Counted from the first letter of the stretch, positions 39,753 to 50,980 are shown. The stretch: 64,000 bases of DNA from Psychrobacter glacincola (GCA_001411745.2 LIQB01000007.1:1-64000); one strand, 5' to 3'. Notes: generated by a model not told the origin, from the sequence alone. Made by a program: numbers and translations.

Positions 39753-40682
39753 TTACCTAGCATCTCTCTTAGCAAAAATATTCGCAACCAACGCACCACT
39801 AAAGTTATGCCACACACTGAATATTGCACTAGGTAAGGCTGCGACAGGATTAAAATAAGTCGCCGCAAGGGCAGCGCCCAGACCAGAGTTTTGCATGCCC
39901 ACTTCTATCATGATCGCGCGGCGTTGTTTCTCCGTAAATCCAGACAAGCGAGCGATTACATATCCCAAGGTATAACCCGTCATATTATGTAAGGCAACCA
40001 CGATAAACACGATAGCACCGCTATCTAGAATAGTGGCTTTAGACACTGCCACCACCGCCGCTATAATGATGGAAATACCCAATACCGACACCATTGGTAA
40101 TACCTCGGTGACGAACTCGATTTTTTTACCCAAAAACTTATGAAAGATAATACCTAGTAATATGGGCAAGATGACGATTTTTGTGATGGTTATCATCATA
40201 CTGGCCAAATCGATATCAATCAGCTGACCTGCGAATACGCTGAGCAGAATAGGGGTCAAAAAGGGCGCAAGTAGGGTAGAGATAGAGGTAATTGCCACAC
40301 TTAATGCCACATCACCTTTGGCTAAGAACGTAATCACATTACTAGAGGTACCGCCAGGGCAACAGCCAACCAAGATAACACCGACCGCTATTAAAGGATC
40401 AAGGTTGAAAATTACTGTCAATAAGTAAGCAATGAAAGGCATTAGCGTGAACTGCGCTAACAGACCTACCAGTACAGGTTTAGGACGTTTGACAATTTCT
40501 AGGAAATCTTCTGTTTTGAGCGTCATGCCCATGCCAAACATAATGATGCCAAGTATGGGAACGATCAAAAAAGCCAACGAGGCAAAGAATTCAGGAAAAA
40601 TAAATCCCAAAACAGCACTAACCAGTGCCCAGATTGCAAAGGTTTTGCCAATCCAACTAGAGAGTAATGCAATCTGATTCAT
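39753..40682 (-). CDS. Bile acid:sodium symporter (BASS) family transporter
   Basis: A 309-residue integral membrane protein with about nine to ten membrane segments. The family signatures are FGMGMTLKTEDF near 50, GVILVGCCPGGTSSNVITFLAKGDVALSVAIT in the first discontinuous-helix region, and EVGMQNSGLGAALA in the second. These form the Na+ and substrate sites in BASS structures. Bacterial members carry organic anions such as pantoate or bile acids; the substrate here is not known. ATG 40682 is preferred to GTG 40694. It follows metH and its terminator on the same strand. Confidence 0.9.
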   Translation of the reverse strand: MNQIALLSSWIGKTFAIWALVSAVLGFIFPEFFASLAFLIVPILGIIMFGMGMTLKTEDFLEIVKRPKPVLVGLLAQFTLMPFIAYLLTVIFNLDPLIAVGVILVGCCPGGTSSNVITFLAKGDVALSVAITSISTLLAPFLTPILLSVFAGQLIDIDLASMMITITKIVILPILLGIIFHKFLGKKIEFVTEVLPMVSVLGISIIIAAVVAVSKATILDSGAIVFIVVALHNMTGYTLGYVIARLSGFTEKQRRAIMIEVGMQNSGLGAALAATYFNPVAALPSAIFSVWHNFSGALVANIFAKRDAR

Positions 40683-40813
40683 AGCCTGTCTCACAATAAT
40701 AAGAGTAATAGAATGTCTAGTAATTTAGCATGGTTATTATTAGTAAATGATAAAAGTATTTTGTTGTTAAGCGAGGAATAAGTTTGCTTATTTAACGCAA
40801 ATCACTACCCCAT

Positions 40814-40854
40814 AAAAAATGGCTTACCCATATCAAATGAGTAAGCCAAAAAAT
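40814..40854 (-). terminator. Rho-independent terminator after metH
   Basis: Read on the minus strand, arms GGCTTAC and GTAAGCC enclose a 14-base loop and are followed by ATTTTTT. It ends about 40 bases past the metH stop and isolates metH from the symporter gene. Confidence 0.8.
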
Positions 40855-40890
40855 AACTATCAGGTTTCTATAACTTGATTAGTCAATCGA

Positions 40891-43800
40891 CTACAAATTC
40901 GGATTTAACCATTTCTCAGCCGTTTTCATATCCCAACCTTTACGTTCAGCATAACTCTCTAACTGGTCACGACTGATTTTACCGACATTGAAATACTCAC
41001 TGTCGGGATGTGAGTAATAGAATCCGCTGACTGATGACGCAGGCCACATCGCATAGCTTTCGGTTAGCGTTGTACCGATAGCATCTACCGTACCGAGCCA
41101 ATCAAACAGTTTGCCTTTTTCGGTATGCTCAGGACAAGCAGGGTAGCCAGGCGCAGGGCGGATGCCGACGTATTTTTCTTTAATCATCTCATCATTGGTG
41201 AGTGACTCAGTCGGCTGATAACCCCAATACTCTTTACGGATTAGCTCATGCAGATGCTCGGCAAAGGCTTCTGCCAAACGGTCAGACAATGCCTGTACCA
41301 TAATCGCATTATAGTCATCGCCTGCTGCTTTATACTTTTCAGCCAGTGCTTCTGTACCCACGATAGAAACGGTAAAGCCGCCCAAGTAATCGGTATGCGT
41401 CTCTGATGGCGAGATGAAGTCTGCCAAGCTAAAGTTCGGCTTACCACTGGCCTTGTCGCTTTGCTGACGTAAGTGCTCGAATTGATATTCTGCTGCACCA
41501 CCTTTAGTAGCATGGTCATAGACAGTAACGGTATCGGCACCAGTACGGCGAGCAGGCATGAGTTTAAACACGCCTTTAGCGACGATTAATTTTTCATCAA
41601 TCATCTTTTGCATCAGCTCATTGGCATTATCGAACAAATCGCGTGCCGCTTCGCCCACCACATCATCTTGTAATATTTTCGGATACTTACCGACAAGTCC
41701 CCAAGAGATAAAGAATGGTGTCCAGTCGATATAAGGCAGTAGGTTAGCGATTGGATAGTCGTCAAATATCACTTGCCCCAGCTTATTGGGGACTGGTGGC
41801 ACATAGTTTTTCCAATCATACTGAAAACCAATCTTGACCGATTCGGCATACGTGACCTTCGCCGCTTTTGGTTGACGCTTGGCAAGGCGTTCACGTACTT
41901 TGACATACTCTTCGCGGGTTTCATCGATAAGCGCTTGACGGTGTTCTTTGGAGAGCAGTTTGGTGACTACACCGACTGAGCGTGAGGCATCTGATACATA
42001 GATGACGGCATCATTTTGGTATTGTGGCTCGACTTTGACCGCGGTATGCGCTTTGGATGTCGTTGCACCGCCAATCATCAAGGGTAGCGTCATGCCGCGC
42101 TCTTGCATTTGTTTGGCGACATAGACCATCTCATCGAGACTTGGGGTAATCAGACCTGATAAGCCAATGATATCGACCTCTTCTGCGATAGCGGTATCGA
42201 GGATTTTTTCACACGGCACCATGACACCCAGATCAACGATATCATAGCCATTACAGCCCAGCACCACGCCGACGATGTTTTTGCCGATATCATGGACGTC
42301 ACCTTTGACCGTTGCCATGAGGATTTTGCCTTTCTTTTCACCCTCGACTTTTTCCGCTTCGATATATGGATTTAGCCACGCAACGGATTGTTTCATCACG
42401 CGAGCTGATTTGACCACTTGCGGTAAGAACATTTTACCGGCACCAAATAAGTCACCGACGATATTCATCCCGTCCATCAATGGCCCTTCGATGACTTCTA
42501 GCGGCTTGGGGTATTTCTCCCATGCTTCTTTGGTATCGGCTTCGATAAAGGTGGTGATGCCTTTGACCAGTGCATGGGCGATGCGTTCTTCTACCGTGCC
42601 TTCGCGCCAGCTCATATCAACGGTGCTGTCTTTTTTCTTACCACCGTTTTGGTAGTTCTCAGCCACAGTCATCAGACGTTCGGTGGCGTCTTGACCGCTC
42701 TCACCTTGGTTGCGGTTGAGCATCACATCTTCGATGGCGTCACGAGCTTCCTTTGGAATATCATCATACAGCTCAAGCATGGCAGGATTGACGATACCCA
42801 TCGTCAGACCGTTTTGAATCGCATGATAGAGGAATACGGAGTTGATGGCTTCACGGATAGGGTTACCACGGAAACTAAACGACACGTTAGAGACACCACC
42901 CGATACCATCGCATTGGGCAAGTTATCGGTAATCCATTTGGTGGCGTTGATAAAGTCCGCACCATAATTATTGTGCTCAGTGATACCAGTGGCAACGGCA
43001 AAAATGTTCGGGTCAAAAATAATGTCTTCTGATGGGAAACCAACTTCGTTGACCAACACATCATAGCTGCGTTGACAAATCTGGATCTTACGCTCGTAAG
43101 TATCGGCTTGACCGTCTTCATCAAATGCCATGACAATAACAGCGGCACCGTAGCGCATACAAAGCTTGGCACGCTCAACGAACTCAGCATGACCTTCTTT
43201 TAATGAGATAGAGTTGACAACGGATTTGCCTTGGATACGCTTAAGGCCTTCTTCGATGATGTCCCATTTAGACGAGTCAATCATCAGCGGTACGCGGCTG
43301 ATATCAGGTTCACCAGACACCAAGTTGACGAAATGAATCATCGCTTGCTTGGAGTCGAGCATGCCTTCGTCCATATTGATATCGACGATTTGCGCGCCGC
43401 CTTCGACCTGATCTCGCGCCACATCGAGTGCTTCGGTGTAGGCTTCGGTTTTAATCAAGCGTAAAAACTTTTTAGAGCCAGTAACGTTGGTACGTTCACC
43501 CACGTTGACGAACAGGCTTTCAGGTGTAATCGTAAATGGCTCAAGACCTGACAAACGGCAGGCAGGAGCGATTTCAGGAATCACGCGCGGTGGATAGTTT
43601 GCCACCATTTTAGCGATTTGGCGGATATGCTCAGGCGTCGTACCACAACAGCCACCAACGATGTTTAAGATGCCTGCTTTGGCAAAGCCTTCGAGTAGGG
43701 CAGCGGTTTGTTCGGCTGTTTCATCATATTCACCAAACTCGTTGGGCAGACCTGCGTTCGGATGCGCTGACACATAGGTATTAGCAATGTTCGACAGCGT

Positions 43801-44679
43801 TTGGATATGCGGACGCAGTGCATCAGCGCCTAATGCGCAGTTAAAGCCAACCGATAATGGCTTGGCATGGCGAATTGAGTTATAAAAGGCTTCAGCGGTT
43901 TGACCTGATAGCGTTCGACCTGAGGCATCGGTAATGGTGCCCGAAATCATAATCGGTAATTCAAAACCAATGTCATCAAACACGCCCGTAATGGCAAAGA
44001 TTGCTGCTTTAGCATTGAGCGTATCAAAAATCGTCTCAATCAATATCAGGTCGACACCGCCTTCTATCAGGCATAAGGTCGCTTCACGGTAATTTAGTAC
44101 CAATTCGTCAAAGGTAATGTTACGAAAAGCTGGGTCGTTGACGTCCGGTGATAGCGAGCACGTGCGTGAAGTTGGCCCCACAACACCAGCGACAAAACGC
44201 GGTTTCTTAGGCGTTTTTGCCGTAAATTCATCCGCCGCTTCACGGGCAATCTTGGCTGCTGTCTTATTCAACTCAGGCACTAGATACTGCATATCGTAGT
44301 CAGCCATCGATAGACGCGTACCGTTAAAGGTATTGGTCTCGATAATATCGGCACCAGCTAGCAGATGATCGTGATGAATGTCTTTAATCATGTGCGGCTG
44401 TGTCAGTACCAATAAATCATTGTTACCGCGTACGTCTTGATTGATATCGGCAAAACGCTCACCACGATAATCTGCTTCTTCTAATTTATAGGTCTGAATC
44501 TGTGTACCCATCGCCCCATCTAACATCAAGATGCGTGATGCCATTTGCTCGGTGATACGTGCACGTGCCGTCAGTTGCTGCTCTTTATAAGGAAACACAG
44601 CAGGTGGCGTTAAAATAAAGTCATCAGCGGATGATGGACTAGAAGTAGGAGCAGATTGAGAAGTCATCGTTTGAGTCAT
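40891..44679 (-). CDS. metH: Cobalamin-dependent methionine synthase
   Basis: Transfers the methyl group of 5-methyltetrahydrofolate to homocysteine through cobalamin. The domains are in the standard order: homocysteine domain with the zinc Cys in GFNCALG and GGCCGTTP, pterin-binding domain ([13 protein letters not shown]...MIDSSKWD), cobalamin domain with [12 protein letters not shown] (His below the cobalt), and the AdoMet reactivation domain ending in [15 protein letters not shown]. The open frame reaches 44754; ATG 44679 is used because the first 25 residues are unlike the family, but neither start has a clear ribosome binding site. No cobalamin riboswitch was recognised upstream. Confidence 0.95.
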   Translation of the reverse strand: MTQTMTSQSAPTSSPSSADDFILTPPAVFPYKEQQLTARARITEQMASRILMLDGAMGTQIQTYKLEEADYRGERFADINQDVRGNNDLLVLTQPHMIKDIHHDHLLAGADIIETNTFNGTRLSMADYDMQYLVPELNKTAAKIAREAADEFTAKTPKKPRFVAGVVGPTSRTCSLSPDVNDPAFRNITFDELVLNYREATLCLIEGGVDLILIETIFDTLNAKAAIFAITGVFDDIGFELPIMISGTITDASGRTLSGQTAEAFYNSIRHAKPLSVGFNCALGADALRPHIQTLSNIANTYVSAHPNAGLPNEFGEYDETAEQTAALLEGFAKAGILNIVGGCCGTTPEHIRQIAKMVANYPPRVIPEIAPACRLSGLEPFTITPESLFVNVGERTNVTGSKKFLRLIKTEAYTEALDVARDQVEGGAQIVDINMDEGMLDSKQAMIHFVNLVSGEPDISRVPLMIDSSKWDIIEEGLKRIQGKSVVNSISLKEGHAEFVERAKLCMRYGAAVIVMAFDEDGQADTYERKIQICQRSYDVLVNEVGFPSEDIIFDPNIFAVATGITEHNNYGADFINATKWITDNLPNAMVSGGVSNVSFSFRGNPIREAINSVFLYHAIQNGLTMGIVNPAMLELYDDIPKEARDAIEDVMLNRNQGESGQDATERLMTVAENYQNGGKKKDSTVDMSWREGTVEERIAHALVKGITTFIEADTKEAWEKYPKPLEVIEGPLMDGMNIVGDLFGAGKMFLPQVVKSARVMKQSVAWLNPYIEAEKVEGEKKGKILMATVKGDVHDIGKNIVGVVLGCNGYDIVDLGVMVPCEKILDTAIAEEVDIIGLSGLITPSLDEMVYVAKQMQERGMTLPLMIGGATTSKAHTAVKVEPQYQNDAVIYVSDASRSVGVVTKLLSKEHRQALIDETREEYVKVRERLAKRQPKAAKVTYAESVKIGFQYDWKNYVPPVPNKLGQVIFDDYPIANLLPYIDWTPFFISWGLVGKYPKILQDDVVGEAARDLFDNANELMQKMIDEKLIVAKGVFKLMPARRTGADTVTVYDHATKGGAAEYQFEHLRQQSDKASGKPNFSLADFISPSETHTDYLGGFTVSIVGTEALAEKYKAAGDDYNAIMVQALSDRLAEAFAEHLHELIRKEYWGYQPTESLTNDEMIKEKYVGIRPAPGYPACPEHTEKGKLFDWLGTVDAIGTTLTESYAMWPASSVSGFYYSHPDSEYFNVGKISRDQLESYAERKGWDMKTAEKWLNPNL

Positions 44680-44754
44680 AGGAGCGCTGCTTATATCGTC
44701 AATGTTATAAAAGGGGAAGTAATAAGAATAAGAATAATAAATAGCGTGCAACAT

Positions 44755-45245
44755 TCATAAAAGGCGTGGGCAAATCCGCATTATTCTAGCATGAAAATTA
44801 TACCTCACGTGGGACAGTACTTATTCCTCTTTGGCAATATACTAGACAAAAAATCTGCCTACTGATTGAGTGAGCATGATGTTCAAAGTTTATGGCATTA
44901 AGCGATTAGGAACAAATGAATATCATTTCGCTTAAAGATTACATAAAGCTTTGTTTCTATAAATGAAAGCACAACGATTGTGCTTAAAAGTCAGACAGAG
45001 TTTACACCTGTACTACAAAAAGTTGCGTAAAGAGGAATTGATAAAGCTTGGTTATATGTTAATTTAATTTCAGAAGGATTGATGTTTCATAAGCAATACT
45101 TACTAGTAAATGTTAATAGTTGTATTAGTGACATCTAACGTTTATCACTATTATTAGCGCTAGTATTTGCTATAAGGGAAGACGATCTAATCTGCAAGAC
45201 AGTTATAGAACAGTCAATAAATACTCAATCATTAAGGATAATGTT
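44755..45245. other. Divergent metH-fasciclin intergenic region
   Basis: About 490 AT-rich bases between divergent genes. No reading frame of note and no recognisable riboswitch or strong hairpin. It must contain both promoters. Confidence 0.55.
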
Positions 45246-45800
45246 ATGAAGCTTACTAAAATTGCTACCATCGGTACATTAGCACTCTCAATCGCTGGTT
45301 TAAGTGCTTGTAATAATATGATGCCAAGCAAAAGCGCAGCCATGAAAGCGCCTATGCACAGTCAATCTATGGCAAAAATGAATGTGGTACAAGTTGCCCA
45401 AAGTAATCCTGACTTCTCGCTACTGGTCGAAGCCGTCGTAGCGGCAGATTTGGCGGGTGCTTTGTCTAACCCGAATGCAAACTATACAATATTTGCGCCG
45501 ACCAATGCCGCATTTGTACAAGTCCTGCAAGAAACAGGCATGAGCAAAGCACAACTATTTGCCAACAAGCCACTATTGACTAAGATTTTAGGCTATCACG
45601 TGATTAACGGTGCTGCGCCAGTATATGCGAAAGACGTTAAACCGGGCAATATTACTATGTTCAGTAAAGATACTCTGATGGTCACCAATCAGGGCAAATT
45701 GATGGATGAAAATGGTCGTACTACCAATATTATAAAAACCGATATTGCTGCTAATAACGGCGTAGTACATGTTATCGATAGAGTGTTACTGCCCAAATAA
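45246..45800 (+). CDS. Fasciclin-domain lipoprotein (one domain)
   Basis: A 184-residue lipoprotein with lipobox LSAC (Cys22), hence lipid-anchored outside the inner membrane. One fasciclin (FAS1) domain covers about 45-184: VAQSNPDFSLLVEAVVAADL, YTIFAPTNAAFVQVL, LTKILGYHVINGA, and the closing NIIKTDIAANNGVVHVIDRVLLPK. FAS1 domains mediate adhesion or polymer contact. AAGGA precedes the ATG. It is the first of three tandem fasciclin lipoprotein genes, each with its own leader region. Confidence 0.9.
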   Translation: MKLTKIATIGTLALSIAGLSACNNMMPSKSAAMKAPMHSQSMAKMNVVQVAQSNPDFSLLVEAVVAADLAGALSNPNANYTIFAPTNAAFVQVLQETGMSKAQLFANKPLLTKILGYHVINGAAPVYAKDVKPGNITMFSKDTLMVTNQGKLMDENGRTTNIIKTDIAANNGVVHVIDRVLLPK

Positions 45801-46142
45801 GATTAACTTCAAAATTTCAGTTAAAGAATTATATCCCTATTACTTTGTATGATGCAGTTGGTACGAGTACCAGCTACCGTCTTTGATGACATGATTGTTA
45901 AATACACGCTATTTTGATTGCTAACGGTTTTAGATGAAGCTTCTTTAGATGAAATTGCTGGCATTTAGAATATTTGAGATATTTTTTAAGCGTGTCATCA
46001 TTATTGTTTAACACTACGACAATAAACGACAGTCATCTTTGTTTCTTGTTGAAAGCTTTGATCATTTAACAATTTAAATCATTCGACGGATGCTACTGAC
46101 AAAGTAGATGGTTCCTCTGAACTCATACATAAGGATATACTC
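45801..46142. other. Leader region of the two-domain fasciclin gene
   Basis: About 340 bases without a gene. A direct repeat TTTAGATGAA near 45930 and 45945 is the only structure noticed. Confidence 0.5.
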
Positions 46143-47093
46143 ATGCTAAAAAGAACCCTATTATCTCTGGCGCTTGCCATGACCGTTTTGCCGCTAGCCG
46201 CTTGTAATGACGACGACAATGATTTTTCAGCTGTTGTAGAAGCGCCAACACAAAATATTGCAGAAATTGCTGCTGAAAATAAAGATTTAACCATTCTTAA
46301 CGCTGCGTTAAAGGCATCTGGACTTGATAAAGTTTTGATGTCATCAGAGGACGAATTTACTGTATTTGCACCTACTGATGCTGCATTTTCTGAATTATTG
46401 GAAGAGCTTGATGTGACGTCAGAAGAGTTATTGGCTGACAAAGAGCTATTAACCATGGTCTTAACTTATCATGTTATTCCCAATATGACAGTCAAAGCTG
46501 CTGACATTCCTTATGGCGACAGTATCGAAACAGTCAATGGTCAAGCGTTCTCTATTAGTGATGCCAATATCATTATGGATGCAAGTGGGGATACCTCTAA
46601 AATTATTAAAACAGATGTACTGGCCACTAATGGCGTCATTCACCTCATTGACGACGTACTGTTACCTACTGACAAGTCTATAGTCGATCTAGCCGTTGCC
46701 ACAGAGGATCTCAGTATCCTCAAAGAAGCAGTGGTAGCAGCAGGATTGGCTGATTCCCTGGCTGATGAAGATGCTGACCTTACCGTCTTTGCACCAAACA
46801 ATGCCGCTTTTGCTAAATTATTAGCTGAACTTGATATAAGTAAAGAACAGTTATTACAAGATAAGCCGTTGTTGACGAAAGTGCTCACCTATCATGTGAT
46901 TGAAGACGACCGCGTCTTTGCCTCTGAAATTATGGCAGGCAGTCAAGAGATGCTCGAAGGCAGCAGCATCACATTTGACGCTAAAAAACAAATTACCGAC
47001 GAGAGAAATCGTACCTCTAATATTGTGACCGCGAATATACAAGCGAACAATGGAGTTGTACACGTGATCGATACAGTGTTGCTACCTAAGTAA
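46143..47093 (+). CDS. Fasciclin-domain lipoprotein (two domains)
   Basis: A 316-residue lipoprotein with lipobox PLAAC (Cys21) and an acidic stretch after it. Two FAS1 domains follow each other at about 38-178 and 180-316. Both carry FTVFAPTDAAF/LTVFAPNNAAF, L.KVLTYHVI and the closing VLATNGVIHLIDDVLLP / IQANNGVVHVIDTVLLPK. It arose by internal duplication of a single-domain ancestor like its neighbours. AAGGATA lies 7 bases before the ATG. Confidence 0.9.
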   Translation: MLKRTLLSLALAMTVLPLAACNDDDNDFSAVVEAPTQNIAEIAAENKDLTILNAALKASGLDKVLMSSEDEFTVFAPTDAAFSELLEELDVTSEELLADKELLTMVLTYHVIPNMTVKAADIPYGDSIETVNGQAFSISDANIIMDASGDTSKIIKTDVLATNGVIHLIDDVLLPTDKSIVDLAVATEDLSILKEAVVAAGLADSLADEDADLTVFAPNNAAFAKLLAELDISKEQLLQDKPLLTKVLTYHVIEDDRVFASEIMAGSQEMLEGSSITFDAKKQITDERNRTSNIVTANIQANNGVVHVIDTVLLPK

Positions 47094-47276
47094 GCATTAA
47101 TCCAAAATTAATCAGTTAAAATTATAGTTATTGGTATAGCAGAGGCGACATTATTACTATTGTTTAGTTGCTATCATTTGCAACAGATAAGTGGTTCGCT
47201 GTTATATACATTAACTGGGTTAAGTTATTTATCAAACAAGTCACTTAACAGACCATCCCTTTATAAGGAAATACTT

Positions 47277-47882
47277 ATGTTGAAGAAAAACTTACTTTCT
47301 ATTGCTGTCGTTACAGCTGCCATGTCATTAGCCGCTTGTAATGATAAAGAAGCAGCTACTGATCCTGTTGAGCCTGAAGTGACTACTGAAGAAGTGGTTG
47401 TAGAGCCTGTTGCCGAAGTTGAGCCAATGACTGAAGCCGATCCAATGGCCGATACTGCTGCGACGCAAAGCATTGCTGAAATAGCAGCTGGCAACGAAAA
47501 TCTAACGATTCTAACGGCTGCATTACAAGCTGCTGGTTTAGATACAATGATGATGGATGCTGGGACTTATACGGTATTTGCACCAACTGATGATGCATTT
47601 GCTCCTGTGTTAGAGAAGCTAGGCGTTACTAAAGAAGAGCTATTAGCCGATACAGATCTACTGAAAAAAGTACTTCCGTATCACGTAGTACCTATGGTCG
47701 TTATGGCAGCTGACATTCCTTATGGTACTGATGTTGCTACTGTAAATGGTGCTACTATCAATATTAGTGATGCTAATGTCATCACTGATGCGACTGGTAA
47801 TACGGCTAATATTACTGGTACAGATATCATGGCAACGAACGGTGTGGTTCACACTATCGATGCAGTATTGATGCCTGAGTAA
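47277..47882 (+). CDS. Fasciclin-domain lipoprotein (one domain, acidic linker)
   Basis: A 201-residue lipoprotein with lipobox SLAAC (Cys21). An acidic Glu/Val/Pro/Thr-rich linker (about 24-58) presumably holds the domain away from the membrane. One FAS1 domain ends the protein (about 60-201: SIAEIAAGNENLTILTAAL, YTVFAPTDDAFAPVLEKL, GTDIMATNGVVHTIDAVLMPE). ATG 47277 with AAGGAA upstream is preferred to the longer frame from 47160. It is third and last in the tandem set and is followed by a terminator. Confidence 0.9.
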   Translation: MLKKNLLSIAVVTAAMSLAACNDKEAATDPVEPEVTTEEVVVEPVAEVEPMTEADPMADTAATQSIAEIAAGNENLTILTAALQAAGLDTMMMDAGTYTVFAPTDDAFAPVLEKLGVTKEELLADTDLLKKVLPYHVVPMVVMAADIPYGTDVATVNGATINISDANVITDATGNTANITGTDIMATNGVVHTIDAVLMPE

Positions 47883-47941
47883 GTTGTTTCTATAGTCTCT
47901 TTATTTATGATTAATTAATTATTTAAATAATGACGTCAAAG

Positions 47942-47969
47942 AAGCCTAGCTATTGAGCTGGGCTTTTTT
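47942..47969 (+). terminator. Terminator after the fasciclin cluster
   Basis: Arms AAGCCTAGCT and AGCTGGGCTT with a four-base loop, then T6. Confidence 0.85.
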
Positions 47970-48155
47970 GCGTTTGGGGGATACCTAATGTTTACCATAG
48001 CATTGATATAAGTCAGTCGCATGAAAACGGTTCAATGTAGTGGAGAGTAAGATAAATGAGCCTCTCATTGGTTCACACTAATGCAAGTTTAAAGAGTAAT
48101 GATGACTTATGTAAGATATCTATTGAAGGCTTATGAATGCAAAGGTTTGAAACAG

Positions 48156-48185
48156 AAAAGCCCGAAACGACTGTTTCGGGCTTTT
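48156..48185 (-). terminator. Terminator after the AGCS symporter
   Basis: Perfect arms AAAAGCCCGAAAC and GTTTCGGGCTTTT with a four-base loop, located about 55 bases past the symporter stop on the minus strand. Likely bidirectional. Confidence 0.88.
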
Positions 48186-48241
48186 GCTTTGGAAGTTTGA
48201 ATAACAATTATGTTAAAGAATAATAGCTACGTTATAGAATA

Positions 48242-49789
48242 TTACTTATGCTCTTTGCGTAGTGGATCCGCTGCCATTCTTTGTTGCTCTTTTAGATGAC
48301 GCTCTTCCCAATAAGGGGCGTTTTTGATGCCGAATTTTGCAGGATCAAAACTGTAGCGCTCAACACCTGCTTTACGCTGTGCTTCATAGTCTTTCAGCAT
48401 GGTAAGTGTTGGACGAGCCACAATGAAGATGACCAAAATACCAACGATGTTCAACCAAGCCATAAGCCCAACACCAATATCACCAATAGCCCAAATGTAG
48501 CCAGCTGAGTTTAGGCCGCCGTAAGCAACCATCACCATGATTAAGATTTTGACTAAGAATAGACCAGTCTTGTTGGCACTGCGACCGACAAAGCGAGTTA
48601 GATAAGCAACGTTCACTTCAGCGATGTAGTAGTAAGCCAAGATAGTGGTAAAGGCAAAGAAGAAGACAGCAATAGCGATAAAGGTGTTACCAAAACCACC
48701 ATAAACAGATTCCATCGCCATTTGCGTGAATGCAGGGGCGTTGATTTCAGTAGTAGCAGCGACGTTCTGTACGATGAATTGACCGTCTGGTAATGTTCCT
48801 TGAATGTTGTAAGTACCCATGGTTAGGATCATGAAGGCAGTAGCAGAACATACTAATAGGGTATCGACATATACTGAGAATGCCTGAACCAAACCCTGCT
48901 GTGATGGATGCTCAACTTCAGCAGCAGCAGCAGCATGAGGACCTGTACCTTGACCTGCTTCATTTGAGTAAATACCACGTTTTACACCCCAACCAATCGC
49001 TGCACCAAAACCTGCTTGAGCAGTAAAGGCATCGCTAACGATTAGACCGAATACTTGTGGAATCATATCAAAGTTAGTAAACATGATGATCAGTGCAAGG
49101 ACGATATAGCCCAATGCCATAAAAGGAACGGCATACTCGGTAAACGTTGCGATACGCTTGATACCACCAAAAATGATAATACCTAATACCACAAGGATAA
49201 TGGCTAAGGCTACTAGACGCATTGAGCCAACTTCTAAGGCGCCAATGCTCATAACAGACCCTTCGCCCATTACCTGTGCGAAAGCATTGATAACGCCGTT
49301 TGCCTGTACACCTGGTAAAAATATACCACAAGCGAGGATAGATGAGATTGCAAAGAGGATGCCATACCATTTTTGGCCAAGTGCGCGCTCAAAATAGTAA
49401 GCTGGGCCACCGCGATATTCGCCAGTGATGACGTCTTTTTCTTTATAAATCTGTGCGAGCGTAGACTCAACATAAGCAGTAGATGCGCCTAAGAAGGCCA
49501 CGACCCACATCCAAAATACGGCACCTGGGCCACCGAAACCGATAGCCGCAGCTACCCCAGCGATGTTACCCATACCCACGCGTCCTGCGAGTGATACGGC
49601 AAGTGCCTGAAATGATGAAATACCTTGATCACTAGATTTACCAGTAAAGAGTAATTTGATCATTTCACCGAACAGACGCACTTGTACGAAGCGCGTCATA
49701 ATGGAATAAAATAGGCCCGCGCCCAAGCACAGATAGATCAGTGCGGGGCTCCAGATAATTCCGTTTACTAAGTTAACTAAACCTTCCAT
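48242..49789 (-). CDS. Alanine/glycine:cation symporter (AGCS) family
   Basis: A 515-residue inner-membrane Na+-coupled amino-acid transporter with about ten membrane segments. The signatures are FQALAVSLAGRVGMGNIAGVAAAIGFGGPGAVFWMWV at about 60-96, YRGGPAYYFERALG, and AAIGWGVKRGIYSNEAGQGTGPHAAAAAEV near 270-300. It is probably an alanine or glycine carrier. Its leader contains an inverted repeat at 49842-49875. A glycine riboswitch was looked for and not seen. It ends at a strong terminator. Confidence 0.94.
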   Translation of the reverse strand: MEGLVNLVNGIIWSPALIYLCLGAGLFYSIMTRFVQVRLFGEMIKLLFTGKSSDQGISSFQALAVSLAGRVGMGNIAGVAAAIGFGGPGAVFWMWVVAFLGASTAYVESTLAQIYKEKDVITGEYRGGPAYYFERALGQKWYGILFAISSILACGIFLPGVQANGVINAFAQVMGEGSVMSIGALEVGSMRLVALAIILVVLGIIIFGGIKRIATFTEYAVPFMALGYIVLALIIMFTNFDMIPQVFGLIVSDAFTAQAGFGAAIGWGVKRGIYSNEAGQGTGPHAAAAAEVEHPSQQGLVQAFSVYVDTLLVCSATAFMILTMGTYNIQGTLPDGQFIVQNVAATTEINAPAFTQMAMESVYGGFGNTFIAIAVFFFAFTTILAYYYIAEVNVAYLTRFVGRSANKTGLFLVKILIMVMVAYGGLNSAGYIWAIGDIGVGLMAWLNIVGILVIFIVARPTLTMLKDYEAQRKAGVERYSFDPAKFGIKNAPYWEERHLKEQQRMAADPLRKEHK

Positions 49790-50980
49790 ATGTATATTCC
49801 TAGTACTGTCTCAAAGTGGCTCTGTATGCTAGGAGTAAGCTAACTGGTTAACTTACTTATTTAAGTTAAGCAGTTAAATTATCTACATTGACTCATGTAT
49901 ATCCGTTAAGTCTCATACGCGCTTAGCCACTAAGAATGGACTGTAGTTGTCTGTCGTTATCCGCTTGGTTTATCAGTAATATTGACAGTTTGCTTAAGCT
50001 TATTACCGACGATATGCGTATCAGCATAGTTGCAAGGCGTAAGCTGTCTCAATTACTGCGACATTTATCTTATCACTTAATATCTGAGATGAATGTTCAG
50101 TAGACCGGTGGATAAAACAGGCGGTTATAATATTAAATACTTATCATGCCGATAGCATTCAACTTTTTGTGAGCGGTATCGATTGACTACAGGGTCAGTG
50201 TGGCTGATTGAAACGATTAAGCGAATCTCTAATAATTGAGTAATATTTTACATAGAAATCAACAACTCGCTAATACTAATCAAGCCATAAGTCCACTACC
50301 AAATGTATTCAAACCGTACGGCTACGTAACTGCAATTTGCCATATTTTTGTCGTAATTACTAGAATTTTCTTTGTACAGAAGCATATATATTCATATTGA
50401 GTCAGGAAGATATGACTACAAATAACGATAAAATATCGTATGTTTTAACCGTCGTTAGATATCGAAACAATAGATAAAGCCACATCGACTACAGAAAAAC
50501 AGAGCGATCATTAATCGCTTATCTGTCACTTCTCTATACTGGACAAGCTATGCACTAAAGATAATGCCAGTGGTTCGATGGTATTTGTGAGGTAGATGTT
50601 ATCAATGATAGGTAATAAAAACGAGCAATAGTCATGGGATAGCAGTGTGGTTTTGCGGTTGTGTTTTGGTAACGGCTAATTGTAAAAATACTGAGATAGC
50701 GCCATCATTGTGTAAGATATCTTATCCTATAGTTTCGTTTCGTTGATAAGACGAGATCATAGGGCGGCATACGATTGCTATCGTACTCATTAACTGCTTT
50801 TTTTATGTTTAGTGTGGCTTTAATATAAGTGATGTGCCTTTATTATAAAAAATATACGGCTTCAATATAAATAGACATACATTTGCATGACCTCATGTAT
50901 CAGCTTCAAAATACAAGCTTTAAAAAATTATTAAAAAAGTGTTACTGGCTATTTATTATTTACCATTATTAGGAGAAACA
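49790..50980. other. 1.2-kb divergent intergenic region
   Basis: Almost 1200 AT-rich bases between the divergent AGCS and LemA genes. No supported reading frame was found on either strand. An inverted repeat lies close to the symporter start. A weaker stem-loop near 50510 (GCGATCATTAATCGC) was noted. The length is unusual for this genome and could hide an sRNA. Confidence 0.5.
49842..49875. repeat. Inverted repeat in the AGCS leader
   Basis: AACTG plus TTAACTTA pairs with TAAGTTAA plus CAGTT around a short loop, with one bulged G on each side. It lies about 53 bases before the symporter ATG on the minus strand, where it could be a leader stem-loop or an operator. Confidence 0.55.

Larger units (their letters stand above)
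47883..48241. other. Convergent intergenic region with two terminators
   Basis: About 360 bases between the convergent fasciclin and symporter genes. It holds a terminator for each (47942-47969 and 48156-48185). Nothing else was seen. Confidence 0.6.

Noticed and set aside
39614-39868. 84-residue protein overlapping the symporter 3' end
   Set aside because: The frame joins antisense symporter-end sequence, a metH fragment and unrelated codons; it is better explained as a pseudogene remnant.
49790-50000. Glycine riboswitch in front of the AGCS symporter
   Set aside because: The conserved GGAGAG and ACCGAAGG-type blocks of glycine riboswitches were not found; only an inverted repeat is present.
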